A DNA stretch of 6,666 nt from Anaerolineae bacterium (GTDB lineage: Bacteria > Chloroflexota > Anaerolineae > JAAYZQ01). Under the pieces are notes generated by a model, which worked only from the letters and a program-made list of their open reading frames with translations, did not search any database and had not been told where the DNA came from. The translations under genes were made by a program, and so were the position numbers. The DNA is taken from positions 1 through 6,666 of the forward strand of contig JAFGOG010000600.1 in the NCBI GenBank assembly GCA_016926595.1. Direction: 5' to 3'. Shown in pieces: positions 1 through 6,407 of the stretch (position 1 is its first letter; each line of letters begins with the position of its first letter).

Positions 1-33
1 AGAGGCGTACGCGTCCCAGTTCTGAGAGGTGGA

Positions 34-111
34 GCTCCTTATAGCCCAAAATAAACCAATCGAACTCATCGGCCGCCCGCTCCTTTCGGGGGTGTGGTAA
101 GTAGCGCGACC
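34..111. repeat. Two-part direct repeat, copy A
   Basis: GCTCCTTATAGCCCAAA (34-50) is followed 45 nt later by GGTAAGTAGCGCGACC (96-111). Both parts recur at 185-201 and 217-232, the first exactly and the second with one mismatch. The GCTCCTT start of the first part also appears at 79-85, inside copy A. No open frame or known element is recognised; it may be a member of an intergenic repeat family or a structured RNA. Confidence 0.6.
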
Positions 112-184
112 CGCCCGCGTCCAACCCAGAAACACTGAAAACCACTGAACTCACTGAAGCAGGGCGCTAGAACATTTATTCTAC

Positions 185-232
185 GCTCCTTATAGCCCAA
201 AGAAACGGTGGGGCACGGTAAGTAGCCCGACC
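185..232. repeat. Two-part direct repeat, copy B
   Basis: GCTCCTTATAGCCCAAA (185-201) is followed 15 nt later by GGTAAGTAGCCCGACC (217-232). It matches copy A in order and orientation, but with a spacer 30 nt shorter. The first part is identical over 17 nt; the second has 15 of 16 positions identical. It lies between the operon's 3' end and copy A. Confidence 0.6.
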
Positions 233-246
233 ACGCCGGACTCCCA

Positions 247-303
247 AACTTGTTCGGGCTTGCCTCAACAAGTTGAGGACTCCCGGCCACAAACCGATTG
301 TGG
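247..303 (-). terminator. Cluster of small hairpins downstream of the operon (possible 3' end structure)
   Basis: Three inverted repeats follow the propeller stop codon: CCACAA/TTGTGG (287-303, 5-nt loop), CCTCAAC/GTTGAGG (263-278), and AACTTGTT/AACAAGTT (247-274). The last two share bases and cannot form together. No U-tract follows any of them on the minus strand, so this is not a classic intrinsic terminator. Ending the operon here is suggested only by position. Confidence 0.25.
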
Positions 304-319
304 TCATATCTCAAAGATA

Positions 320-2014
320 CTACCTCATTACCATCGGCAGATAAACCTGCCACGCCTTGCCCACCACGACTGACTTTGTAACCGGCGACGACCAGACTCC
401 TTCGTCGTCCTGCACCTTGAGGGCGATCGTCTGGGCGCCGGGGGTGAGGGCGTGGTGCGGCAGGGCGCAGGTGTTGGCCGTACACAGCGAGCCACTGAGC
501 GAGGAAGACCAATCCCAGGCGACGATGTGTGCGCCGTTTTCATCGCCGTCCACGCCCCGCCCGCTCAAAGTGAGCGTCATCCCGACGGTTACGGTGAGGG
601 GCGCGGCAGGGATGTCAACCTGCGCTGTGGGCGCCAGGCCGGATGCCGCTGCCGGGTCGAGGCGGTCCAGCCCGGCGGCCGGCGCGGCCACGACCGTTCC
701 TGCGCGGACGATGACGGCCGTCACCGGGCCGGGGCGCAGCCCGTGAGTCGCCGTGTAGCCCACCCACCGCTCATCGCCGGCCAGGAAATAGACCCCATCC
801 GTCGTCGCCGCCCACATGGTCCCCGGCTCTCCTTGCGTCAGGGCATAGACCGGCGCCGGCGCCTGGCCAAAGACGGCGTCGAACGGCAGGCCGTGGGCCG
901 TGGTATAACTGCGCCAGGCGCCCGTCGCCAGCTCATAACGGGCGATGCCGCCGAACGGTCCCTGCCCACCCTGGCCAGGCCAGGTGCCAAACCAGGCCGC
1001 CTGGCCGTCGCTGGCGGCGGCCAACACGAGATCGGAGGCCAGCCCGCCCGCAGCCCGGTAGCGGGTCCAGCCGCCGCTGCCATCCTGGCGGTACACCCCC
1101 CCGCCCCAGGTAGCGGCCCAGGCGCGCCCGGCGCCGTCCACGGTCAGGGCCGTCACCGGTGCGCCAAACGCGCCGGCCGCCTGCCAGGTCCCGCCGTAAA
1201 CGGCCGCGCCGCCCTCATTGCCCTGCCCGCCGCCCAGCCAGATGGCGCCGGTTCCCGGGTCCACCGCCAGCGCGCGCCAGGTGTGGCTCAAGGGGATGGT
1301 ATGGGCATGCCAGGCGCTGCCATCAAATTCGGCCAGACCGACGGCGCCGGCCGCCCATATGTGCCCGTTGCTGCCTACGGCCAGGGCGCGCACCGCCTGG
1401 TCGCTCCAGGGCAGGGCGTGGGTCATGCTGATGTCGCTGCTCAGGCTGATCGAGATCAGGCCTGCCGGCCCGCCAGCCCAGACCACATCCCCGGCCAGGG
1501 CCAGGGCACGGGTGTAGCCGCCGGTGACCCAGGCAGACCAGCGGCCGCGCTCCGGAAAGACCAGGGCGACGTGTTGCTCCAACCCATCCTCCGGCCAGGC
1601 GCGGATGGTGCGGGTGATCGTCTGACCGGCAAAAGAAGCAGTCAGGGTCAACATGTCGCCGCGGCGGGCGTCCAGATCGTGGCCGGTCAGGCCGTAATAG
1701 GGTGCCGGTTCCAACGCGGTGAGGTGGGTCACGTTGGTGACGACCCGGCCGCCAAAGGCCATGGTGACCAACGCGCCGGATACCGGCTGCCCGTGAAAAT
1801 AAGCCTCGCCCCAGGTACAGCCGCAAAAGTCCGGCTCGCCAATAGGCGTCGGGCCGACCGCGCCGCAGTGCAGCCCCAGCGGGATCTCTTCATCGGCCCA
1901 GGCCTGGAAACCCAGCAGTAACACGAGAAAAAGCCCGCCGGCCAGGCCAGCCGACAAAGCCAGCCTGCGCATGTTCATCCGCCGGATGAACTGGATCCGC
2001 CAGGTAGCGTCCAT
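320..2014 (-). CDS. Secreted beta-propeller protein with PKD-like domain and YLPMVMR C-terminus
   Basis: 564-residue exported protein. Residues 1-40 form a signal peptide: basic stretch RRMNMRR, hydrophobic core ending in LVLLLGFQ, and a likely cleavage site after AWA40. Residues about 62-155 form a Cys-containing beta domain (C64, C66; WGEAYFHGQPVSGALVTMAF). Residues about 158-455 are six or seven repeats of the two-component-regulator propeller kind, with recurring IWAAG/IWLGG/AWAAT/MWAAT strands, GG.xxY or GVYF turns and W-x-x-Y segments. Residues 463-551 resemble a PKD/Ig-like fold (IVAWDWSSSLSG, HALTPGAQTIALKVQDDEG). The protein ends WQVYLPMVMR. The start at 2014 is chosen for its strong AAGGAGG six nt upstream, giving a 40-nt overlap with the protease gene; ATG at 1978 (ATGA overlap) and 1972 are alternatives. 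No enzyme motif is seen; a surface binding or sensing role is inferred. Fourth and last gene of the operon. Confidence 0.85.
   Translation of the reverse strand: MDATWRIQFIRRMNMRRLALSAGLAGGLFLVLLLGFQAWADEEIPLGLHCGAVGPTPIGEPDFCGCTWGEAYFHGQPVSGALVTMAFGGRVVTNVTHLTALEPAPYYGLTGHDLDARRGDMLTLTASFAGQTITRTIRAWPEDGLEQHVALVFPERGRWSAWVTGGYTRALALAGDVVWAGGPAGLISISLSSDISMTHALPWSDQAVRALAVGSNGHIWAAGAVGLAEFDGSAWHAHTIPLSHTWRALAVDPGTGAIWLGGGQGNEGGAAVYGGTWQAAGAFGAPVTALTVDGAGRAWAATWGGGVYRQDGSGGWTRYRAAGGLASDLVLAAASDGQAAWFGTWPGQGGQGPFGGIARYELATGAWRSYTTAHGLPFDAVFGQAPAPVYALTQGEPGTMWAATTDGVYFLAGDERWVGYTATHGLRPGPVTAVIVRAGTVVAAPAAGLDRLDPAAASGLAPTAQVDIPAAPLTVTVGMTLTLSGRGVDGDENGAHIVAWDWSSSLSGSLCTANTCALPHHALTPGAQTIALKVQDDEGVWSSPVTKSVVVGKAWQVYLPMVMR
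1973..1991. repeat. Perfect 19-bp inverted repeat at the protease/propeller gene junction
   Basis: GTTCATCCG-C-CGGATGAAC on the plus strand: 9-bp arms around one central base, covering the protease stop codon (1975-1977) and the alternative propeller start at 1978. As RNA it could form a 7-bp stem with a 5-nt loop downstream of the preferred propeller start at 2014. Its inner 12 bases (ATCCGCCGGATG) also occur three times exactly in the 18-bp tandem array at the start of the protease gene. Confidence 0.6.
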
Positions 2015-4815
2015 TTGCTCCCTCCTTCCGGCAGGCCCGAAAGCCCGCCCCACTCGCCGAGCAAACAAAAAGAGGCCCAGTAGAGAGGATGACGATACAC
2101 GCCGTACTCGGCCGGTCGGGCCCGTCCCAGGGCCAACAACTCACATTGCGTTTGGCGCAGCGCAGCGGCCCGGCCGTTGCCCGATCGCAGCGCCCGGTAA
2201 AAGGCCCGCATCAACCAGGCCGTCGTCTCATCGTCCACGCGCCACAGGCTGACCAGGAGCGAGCGCGTTCCAGCGCCCAGGAAACTGCTGGCCAGGCTGA
2301 TCATATCCGCGCCGTGCAGCTGGCCGCGCCCCGTCTCGCAAGCGCTCAGCGCGACCAGTTCGGCGTCCAGGCGCAGACGGGCGATCTCGGCCAACGTCAG
2401 CCGCCGGTCGGCCAGCGAGAGAAAGGAGAGCATCACATTGTCGGCCCGGAACTGGGCGTGGGTGGCCAGGTGCAGGAAACGAACCTGCGGCGCATCGGCC
2501 AGGAGCCGCTCCGCCGTCGCCTGGGCCTCCGTCGCCACGCTGGCCCCGGGAAACAAGTCGGCCAGCGAATCGATCTCGGCGGTGACCGCTTTCAGGCGGC
2601 CGCCGGAACAGCCCATCACCAGCATCCCCTGGTTGGTTACCGTGTGCCGGGCGCACAGATCCATCACCGTCGCGCTCGGCGTGTAACTGACCGGCAGCCG
2701 CTCGATCAGGTAGCGCGCTCCATCGTACAGCGCGTGAAAGGGAAGGTCGTGCAGCGGGCCGTCGGGCGAGACGATCAGCAGCCGCTCGGGCGCGAGGTGT
2801 GCGGCGAGGGGGCGCAGCAGCAGGTCGTAGAGCGCCGCCAGTTGGGCCTCGGCGTCGGCCAGGAGCGGCTCTATGTGACGCGCCAGCCGCGCCTGTCCAT
2901 AGTGGGCGGCCAGTCCCAGCGCGCGGTCAATGGCGCTCGCAAAACGACGCCGGGCTGTTTCAACGTCGCGCCAAGAGGCCACCGCCCGATAGTCGCGCAC
3001 GCCGGCCTGGTCGACGACGAAAACCCCGATATGCCCGCCGGCGAGGTGATACTGAAGCAGCAGCGCATCTTGCAGGTGCGCCTGCACCTCCGGCATGGCA
3101 GCGACGGCGCCACTCGCCAGCGGCGAAAAGCGGGGCCGGCGGCGTTCGATCTGCCGCACCAGATGCAGCGCATCCTGTTCCAGGCGCTCGACCTCGACCA
3201 GCGTCTGAGTGGCAGGCGATGGCGGCCAATGCTCGCCCCGCTCACTGCCTTCATCGAGGCGCGCCTGGCCGTACAACGCCTCCAGCCGCGACAGCACGTC
3301 GCGCAGTTGACCGGCCAGCGCGCGCACCTGTGGATCGTCGGCATCCTCCAGGGCCGCCGCTTCGTCGCCCAGGCGCACGGCCAGCCTCTCGGCCAGCAGG
3401 CGCGACTTGGCCCGCTCGACGATCGCGAACGCTTCCTCCAGGCGCCCCAGGCGGATGGTGAGCAGAGCCAGGTCCTGGTAGACGACCAGCTTGTCGGCCA
3501 CAAAACCGGCGCGATAGGTCTCGATGTGCAGGTCCTTGCGCATCGTCTCGATCTGCTCGATCGCCGCCAGGTAGGCGGCAACGGCTTCCTGGGGTTGGCC
3601 CAGCGCTTTGTGCAGTTGGCCCAGACCATGCAGGGCCAGGTAGGCCAGCGGCCGGCCGGCGCCGCGCTCGGCCAGCGTACGCGCCTCTGTAAACGCCGCG
3701 CGGGCAGCGTCCCATTCCTCGGCCGCCAGGTGGCAGCGCCCCAGGCCAAACCAGGCCAGCCCCTCTTCGAAGCGAGCCCCAGCCAGGGCCAGCGCCGTCT
3801 GGGCCTGTTCGAGCGCGCGGCGCAGCGCTTCATCCATCGCTTGTGGATGGATCGCGTCCGCATCCTGCTGCCGCAGCCTGGTCAGCGCGCGATAGACGAC
3901 CAGCGTGTGGCGCTGCCGATCCATGCCTTCCATCCCCTCCAGGCGGCGATCGGCTGCGAGCAGCGCTGCCTCGGCCTCGGCGTAACGGCCCCACAGCGCA
4001 TACAGCACCCCGCGGGCGATGTCGAGCCGGGCCAGATCCGCCCCGGCGTCGGCGGCGGAAAAGCCCGCTTCTGCTGCTGCAAAGGCAGCCAACGCGTCGT
4101 CAAAGGCATTGAGATGGGTCAGGGCCAGGCCCCGGTTGTGGTGGGTGTGAGCCACATCCAATTCGTCGCCCAAGGCTTGGGCGACAGCCAGCCGGCGGTC
4201 ATAGGCCGCCAGCGCTTCCTCGTACTGTCCGCGCAGGTCGTGGATGATCCCGCTGTTGTTAAACAGTCCGCCCAGGCGGCGATAGTCGTCCGGGTCATCC
4301 CGGGCGGCATGGAGCACTGGCTCGATGGCGGCGATCAGATCCAACGCGCGTTCGAACTGCCCGGTGTAGGCCAGCGCCCATACGTGTCCCACCCCCATGC
4401 GCGCCGCGTCCAACGGGCGCTCCAGAGCCAGGTATGCGGCGCGAGCCTGATCGTAGAGCTCGGCCGCCTCACCATACCGGTCGGCGAACAACAGCGCATT
4501 GGCCAGGGTCCACTGCCCCAGGGCCAAAGCTGGATCGGGCAAGAGACGGCCCAGGCGCAGGGCGACGCTGGCCACGCGCTGCGCCTCTGCCGGTTGATCA
4601 AAGTAAAAGCGGGCCGAATGCGCCTTCAGCGCAACGATCGTCTCCAGGCCCAGCCCGTGCACCTGGACCAGTTCGGCCAATGATTCATCGTCTGCATCCA
4701 GCAAAATAGCCAGCAAGGGATCGCCCGCCGGATGTTCTGTATCCGCCGGATGTTCTGTATCCGCCGGATGTTCTGTATCCGCCGGATGCTCTATATCCGC
4801 CGTGTCAGCACTCAT
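1975..4815 (-). CDS. TPR-CHAT protein: caspase-family (clan CD) cysteine protease with TPR sensor scaffold
   Basis: 946-residue protein, probably cytoplasmic: no signal peptide or membrane segment. Residues 7-31 are a repeated D-[IT]-E-H-P-A hexapeptide extension. Residues about 100-470 hold roughly eight TPR-like helical hairpins (for example 104-137, 182-215, 222-255, 353-384, 393-426), ending in the EEAFAIVERAKSRLL segment common just before CHAT domains. The CHAT domain spans about 580-921. The catalytic dyad is intact: His786 in FLHLATHAQF and Cys826 in VALSACETG. The C-terminal YWASFCLLGEW is also typical. A Gly/Ser-rich tail (925-946) lies largely over the start of the next gene. The ATG overlaps the previous stop (ATGA) and is preceded by GGAGGG (4822-4827). 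CHAT proteases cleave a partner after activation through their TPR part, as Csx29 does with Csx30; here the adjacent anti-sigma protein is the obvious candidate substrate (inference). Family call very sure, substrate and trigger unknown. Confidence 0.93.
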   Translation of the reverse strand: MSADTADIEHPADTEHPADTEHPADTEHPAGDPLLAILLDADDESLAELVQVHGLGLETIVALKAHSARFYFDQPAEAQRVASVALRLGRLLPDPALALGQWTLANALLFADRYGEAAELYDQARAAYLALERPLDAARMGVGHVWALAYTGQFERALDLIAAIEPVLHAARDDPDDYRRLGGLFNNSGIIHDLRGQYEEALAAYDRRLAVAQALGDELDVAHTHHNRGLALTHLNAFDDALAAFAAAEAGFSAADAGADLARLDIARGVLYALWGRYAEAEAALLAADRRLEGMEGMDRQRHTLVVYRALTRLRQQDADAIHPQAMDEALRRALEQAQTALALAGARFEEGLAWFGLGRCHLAAEEWDAARAAFTEARTLAERGAGRPLAYLALHGLGQLHKALGQPQEAVAAYLAAIEQIETMRKDLHIETYRAGFVADKLVVYQDLALLTIRLGRLEEAFAIVERAKSRLLAERLAVRLGDEAAALEDADDPQVRALAGQLRDVLSRLEALYGQARLDEGSERGEHWPPSPATQTLVEVERLEQDALHLVRQIERRRPRFSPLASGAVAAMPEVQAHLQDALLLQYHLAGGHIGVFVVDQAGVRDYRAVASWRDVETARRRFASAIDRALGLAAHYGQARLARHIEPLLADAEAQLAALYDLLLRPLAAHLAPERLLIVSPDGPLHDLPFHALYDGARYLIERLPVSYTPSATVMDLCARHTVTNQGMLVMGCSGGRLKAVTAEIDSLADLFPGASVATEAQATAERLLADAPQVRFLHLATHAQFRADNVMLSFLSLADRRLTLAEIARLRLDAELVALSACETGRGQLHGADMISLASSFLGAGTRSLLVSLWRVDDETTAWLMRAFYRALRSGNGRAAALRQTQCELLALGRARPAEYGVYRHPLYWASFCLLGEWGGLSGLPEGGSKWTLPGGSSSSGG
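2021..2027 (-). promoter_or_regulatory. Ribosome binding site of the propeller gene, inside the protease gene
   Basis: The minus strand reads AAGGAGG, six nt before the ATG at 2014. It is one of the best Shine-Dalgarno matches in the window and decides the start in favour of 2014 over the in-frame ATGs at 1978 and 1972. The site is embedded in the codons for the protease's C-terminal tail. Confidence 0.6.
4725..4802. repeat. In-frame 18-bp tandem repeat at the 5' end of the TPR-CHAT gene
   Basis: Four consecutive 18-bp units: three identical copies of CCGCCGGATGTTCTGTAT (4725-4742, 4743-4760, 4761-4778), then one copy with two substitutions (4779-4796) and a partial unit to 4802. The length is a multiple of three, so copy-number change would add or remove the hexapeptide D-T-E-H-P-A without shifting the frame. 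Near identity at the DNA level, including third positions, implies recent expansion. The units encode residues 7-30 of the protease, ahead of the first recognisable helical repeat. Confidence 0.95.
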
Positions 4816-5651
4816 TGTGCACCCTCCAGAACCAAAGAGGGAATCACGATCCGCCGATCGGCCAGGGAGAGCACAAGCTGGTAGGCGCCAGGGCGCAGGT
4901 TGGGAAAGATAAAGACCCCGTTGATATCGATCTTGGCCTCAGCCGCCGAATAGGCTGCGTCCGCCGGCTGGAGGGCATTGGCTCCTTCATAGCCCGTTAA
5001 GCGGGCATAGTCTTGAGGCAGAAGATCCGCTGACGCCGACAGAACCTGCCCAGAGAGCGCATACGCTCCGGTTCTGTCCTGCTCCAGGTTGATACTCACG
5101 GCCACCTCATCCGCTTCAAAGAGCAACGTTTCGCCGGCTTGACCACGCCAAACGGGCACGAGGCGCGGCGCCGGTGGGCCGGAAGACAAACGTGAGACAA
5201 GCTGCGCGATGGCCACCCCCGCCTGCGCGGCGGCCTGCCCGGCGCGAGCCAGCAGCGTGGACGCGGATGCCCTCCATCCGACCGATTCATCCACTGAACG
5301 GCGTGTGTCCGCCGGGTATAGCGCTTTCGTTATCTCTGCCAGCTCGTCTGCGCAGCGCGGACACTGGGCCAGATGGCCCTGAAGTTGCTTTTGCTGGCCA
5401 GCCGGCAGATCGCCCCAAGAATAGGCGCGCAGCAGATCCGGTGAGGGACAGTCGAAGCGATAGAGGGCGTCTTGCACGCGCGCCTCAAAGGCCCGATCGG
5501 CTTCCAGCCTGGCCCGGCAGGCCGGGCACTGCGCCAGGTGCGCCGCCACGTGCGGAAGGTTTTGGCCATCGGCGTAGGCATCCAGTTCCCAGGCCTGAAT
5601 TGCGCCCGGATCGATACAGTTGAGTTGTGGTTTCATGGTCTTTTCTCTCAT
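4812..5651 (-). CDS. Putative anti-sigma factor: tandem zf-HC2 (ZAS-type) domains plus C-terminal beta-sandwich
   Basis: 279-residue protein, likely cytoplasmic partner and inhibitor of the sigma factor encoded just upstream. Two complete ligand sets of the C-x24/25-H-x3-C-x2-C type are visible: C12/H38/C42/C45 and C68/H93/C97/C100, each inside an L-x-A-Y...HLAQCPxC helix pattern typical of zf-HC2 anti-sigma proteins. Residues 125-157 form an Ala-rich, probably helical linker. It is not hydrophobic enough to be a convincing membrane segment, so the protein looks soluble. Residues about 163-275 look like a beta-sandwich of the carboxypeptidase-regulatory/prealbumin kind, with YALSGQV (197-203) and GVFIFPNLRPGAYQLVL (245-261). 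The start at 5651 has GAGG overlapping the sigma stop codon; the ATG at 5636 is weaker. The stop codon overlaps the protease ATG (ATGA), implying translational coupling. Domain call firm; binding to this sigma is inferred from context. Confidence 0.8.
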   Translation of the reverse strand: MREKTMKPQLNCIDPGAIQAWELDAYADGQNLPHVAAHLAQCPACRARLEADRAFEARVQDALYRFDCPSPDLLRAYSWGDLPAGQQKQLQGHLAQCPRCADELAEITKALYPADTRRSVDESVGWRASASTLLARAGQAAAQAGVAIAQLVSRLSSGPPAPRLVPVWRGQAGETLLFEADEVAVSINLEQDRTGAYALSGQVLSASADLLPQDYARLTGYEGANALQPADAAYSAAEAKIDINGVFIFPNLRPGAYQLVLSLADRRIVIPSLVLEGAQ

Positions 5652-5667
5652 GGTTTCGTCGCCTCTA

Positions 5668-6390
5668 CTAGATCAAACGCGCGCCTTGGGCGTTTTGGTG
5701 CATCGCTTGCAGGACTGGATGGCGGCGCAGACGGTCGGTCAGGTTACGTTTGACGCGATAGACATCGGCCACGTCGGGAAACAGATCGGGATGCCGCGCA
5801 GCAATGTCGCCGGGCTTGAGGTCGGCCAGAAAAAAGAGGCGGGCCACGACACGCTCACCGTCGTCATGGCATGTCTCCTCGACGCTGCGCCAGAGCAATT
5901 GAGCCGTTTCCTGCTCCAGGGCTGATGCTTCGGCAGACGAAAACGACGTCTGTCGATCGATGATCTCTTCATCCCACTCGGTATCGACCGGCCTTCTCTC
6001 TTTCCGCCGGTGGACCTCAATGACGGCCGTAACCGCGCAGCTTTTGAGGTAATTGAGGACCGCCGCCAATCCGCTGGCACGGTCAAGCTTGTCAGCGGTA
6101 AACGCCCGCCAAAACGCCACAAAGGCGTTCTGGACCAAGTCATCCACGGTGTTGGCGTCGACCGAGGTACGCCGGCAGACCCAGTAGCGGACCAGGGAGT
6201 AATAGTGCTGATGTACATAGTGCCAACACAGTGAGCAATTTGTCACGATCGCGCGGCGGAAAAGTTCAAAGCAAAACGGCTCATGAGAGCGGTCTGGTTG
6301 GGTGTGCTGGCAGCGAGCCGCCAATTGAGCAGGGGGCAACCGATCAGTCGAGTCGGGAAGGGGCGGTTGTGGTGTGGATGTGCTTGGCAT
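5668..6390 (-). CDS. Sigma-70 family RNA polymerase sigma factor, ECF-like (region 2 plus divergent region 4)
   Basis: Predicted 240-residue sigma factor that would direct RNA polymerase to a dedicated promoter set. Residues about 56-130 look like region 2, with a 2.2-type core at 83-97 (DDLVQNAFVAFWRAF) followed by basic residues (VHRRKERR, 126-133) near where -10 recognition occurs. Residues about 178-223 look like region 4: a helix (ERVVARLFFLADL), then KPGDIAARHPDLFPD and VYRVKRNLTDRLRR. This helix-turn-helix is divergent, with a longer turn than the usual LSYxEIAxxLGIS form. The start at 6390 is chosen because GAGG lies 8 nt upstream; the in-frame ATG at 6420 lacks a ribosome binding site and falls inside a terminator-like hairpin. 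First gene of the operon; the zinc-finger protein gene follows after 16 nt. Cys27, 40, 52 and 55 crowd the N-terminal part; whether they bind metal is unknown. Family call fairly sure, regulon unknown. Confidence 0.82.
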   Translation of the reverse strand: MPSTSTPQPPLPDSTDRLPPAQLAARCQHTQPDRSHEPFCFELFRRAIVTNCSLCWHYVHQHYYSLVRYWVCRRTSVDANTVDDLVQNAFVAFWRAFTADKLDRASGLAAVLNYLKSCAVTAVIEVHRRKERRPVDTEWDEEIIDRQTSFSSAEASALEQETAQLLWRSVEETCHDDGERVVARLFFLADLKPGDIAARHPDLFPDVADVYRVKRNLTDRLRRHPVLQAMHQNAQGARLI

Positions 6391-6398
6391 CTTGGTTA

Positions 6399-6402
6399 CC
6401 TC
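6399..6402 (-). promoter_or_regulatory. Ribosome binding site of the sigma factor gene
   Basis: The minus strand reads GAGG (in TGAGGTAA), eight nt before the ATG at 6390. The longer in-frame ATG at 6420 has no purine-rich site ahead of it, so this site decides the start. It lies only about six nt after the U6 tract of the terminator-like hairpin, so folding or termination there would directly control access to this gene. Confidence 0.55.
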
Positions 6403-6407
6403 ATGAC

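Larger units (their letters stand above)
1..319. other. Non-coding region beyond the operon's 3' end
   Basis: I see no credible gene here. The longest open frame (minus strand, 66-512) runs into the end of the propeller gene, has no ribosome binding site evidence and resembles no family. The region holds two copies of a two-part direct repeat, the hairpin cluster at 247-303, and three CACTGAA motifs at 133, 143 and 152. Composition is less GC-biased than in the genes. Confidence 0.5.

Noticed and set aside
66..512. 148-codon minus-strand frame across the operon's 3' end
   Set aside because: It overlaps the propeller gene's last 193 nt in another frame, spans non-coding direct repeats, and shows no ribosome binding site or family resemblance.
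452..1921. Long open frame on the plus strand (489 codons) opposite the propeller gene
   Set aside because: It is antisense to a gene with a signal peptide and repeated propeller strands. The Arg/Gly/Ala-rich translation has no recognisable domain.
2089..4683. Long open frame on the plus strand (864 codons) opposite the protease gene
   Set aside because: It mirrors the TPR-CHAT gene, whose motifs and catalytic residues are clear. The translation is Gln/Gly/Arg-rich low-complexity sequence with no family resemblance, an effect of high GC at third positions.
4725..4802. CRISPR-like array
   Set aside because: The 18-bp units are directly adjacent with no spacers, and they are in frame inside the protease gene.
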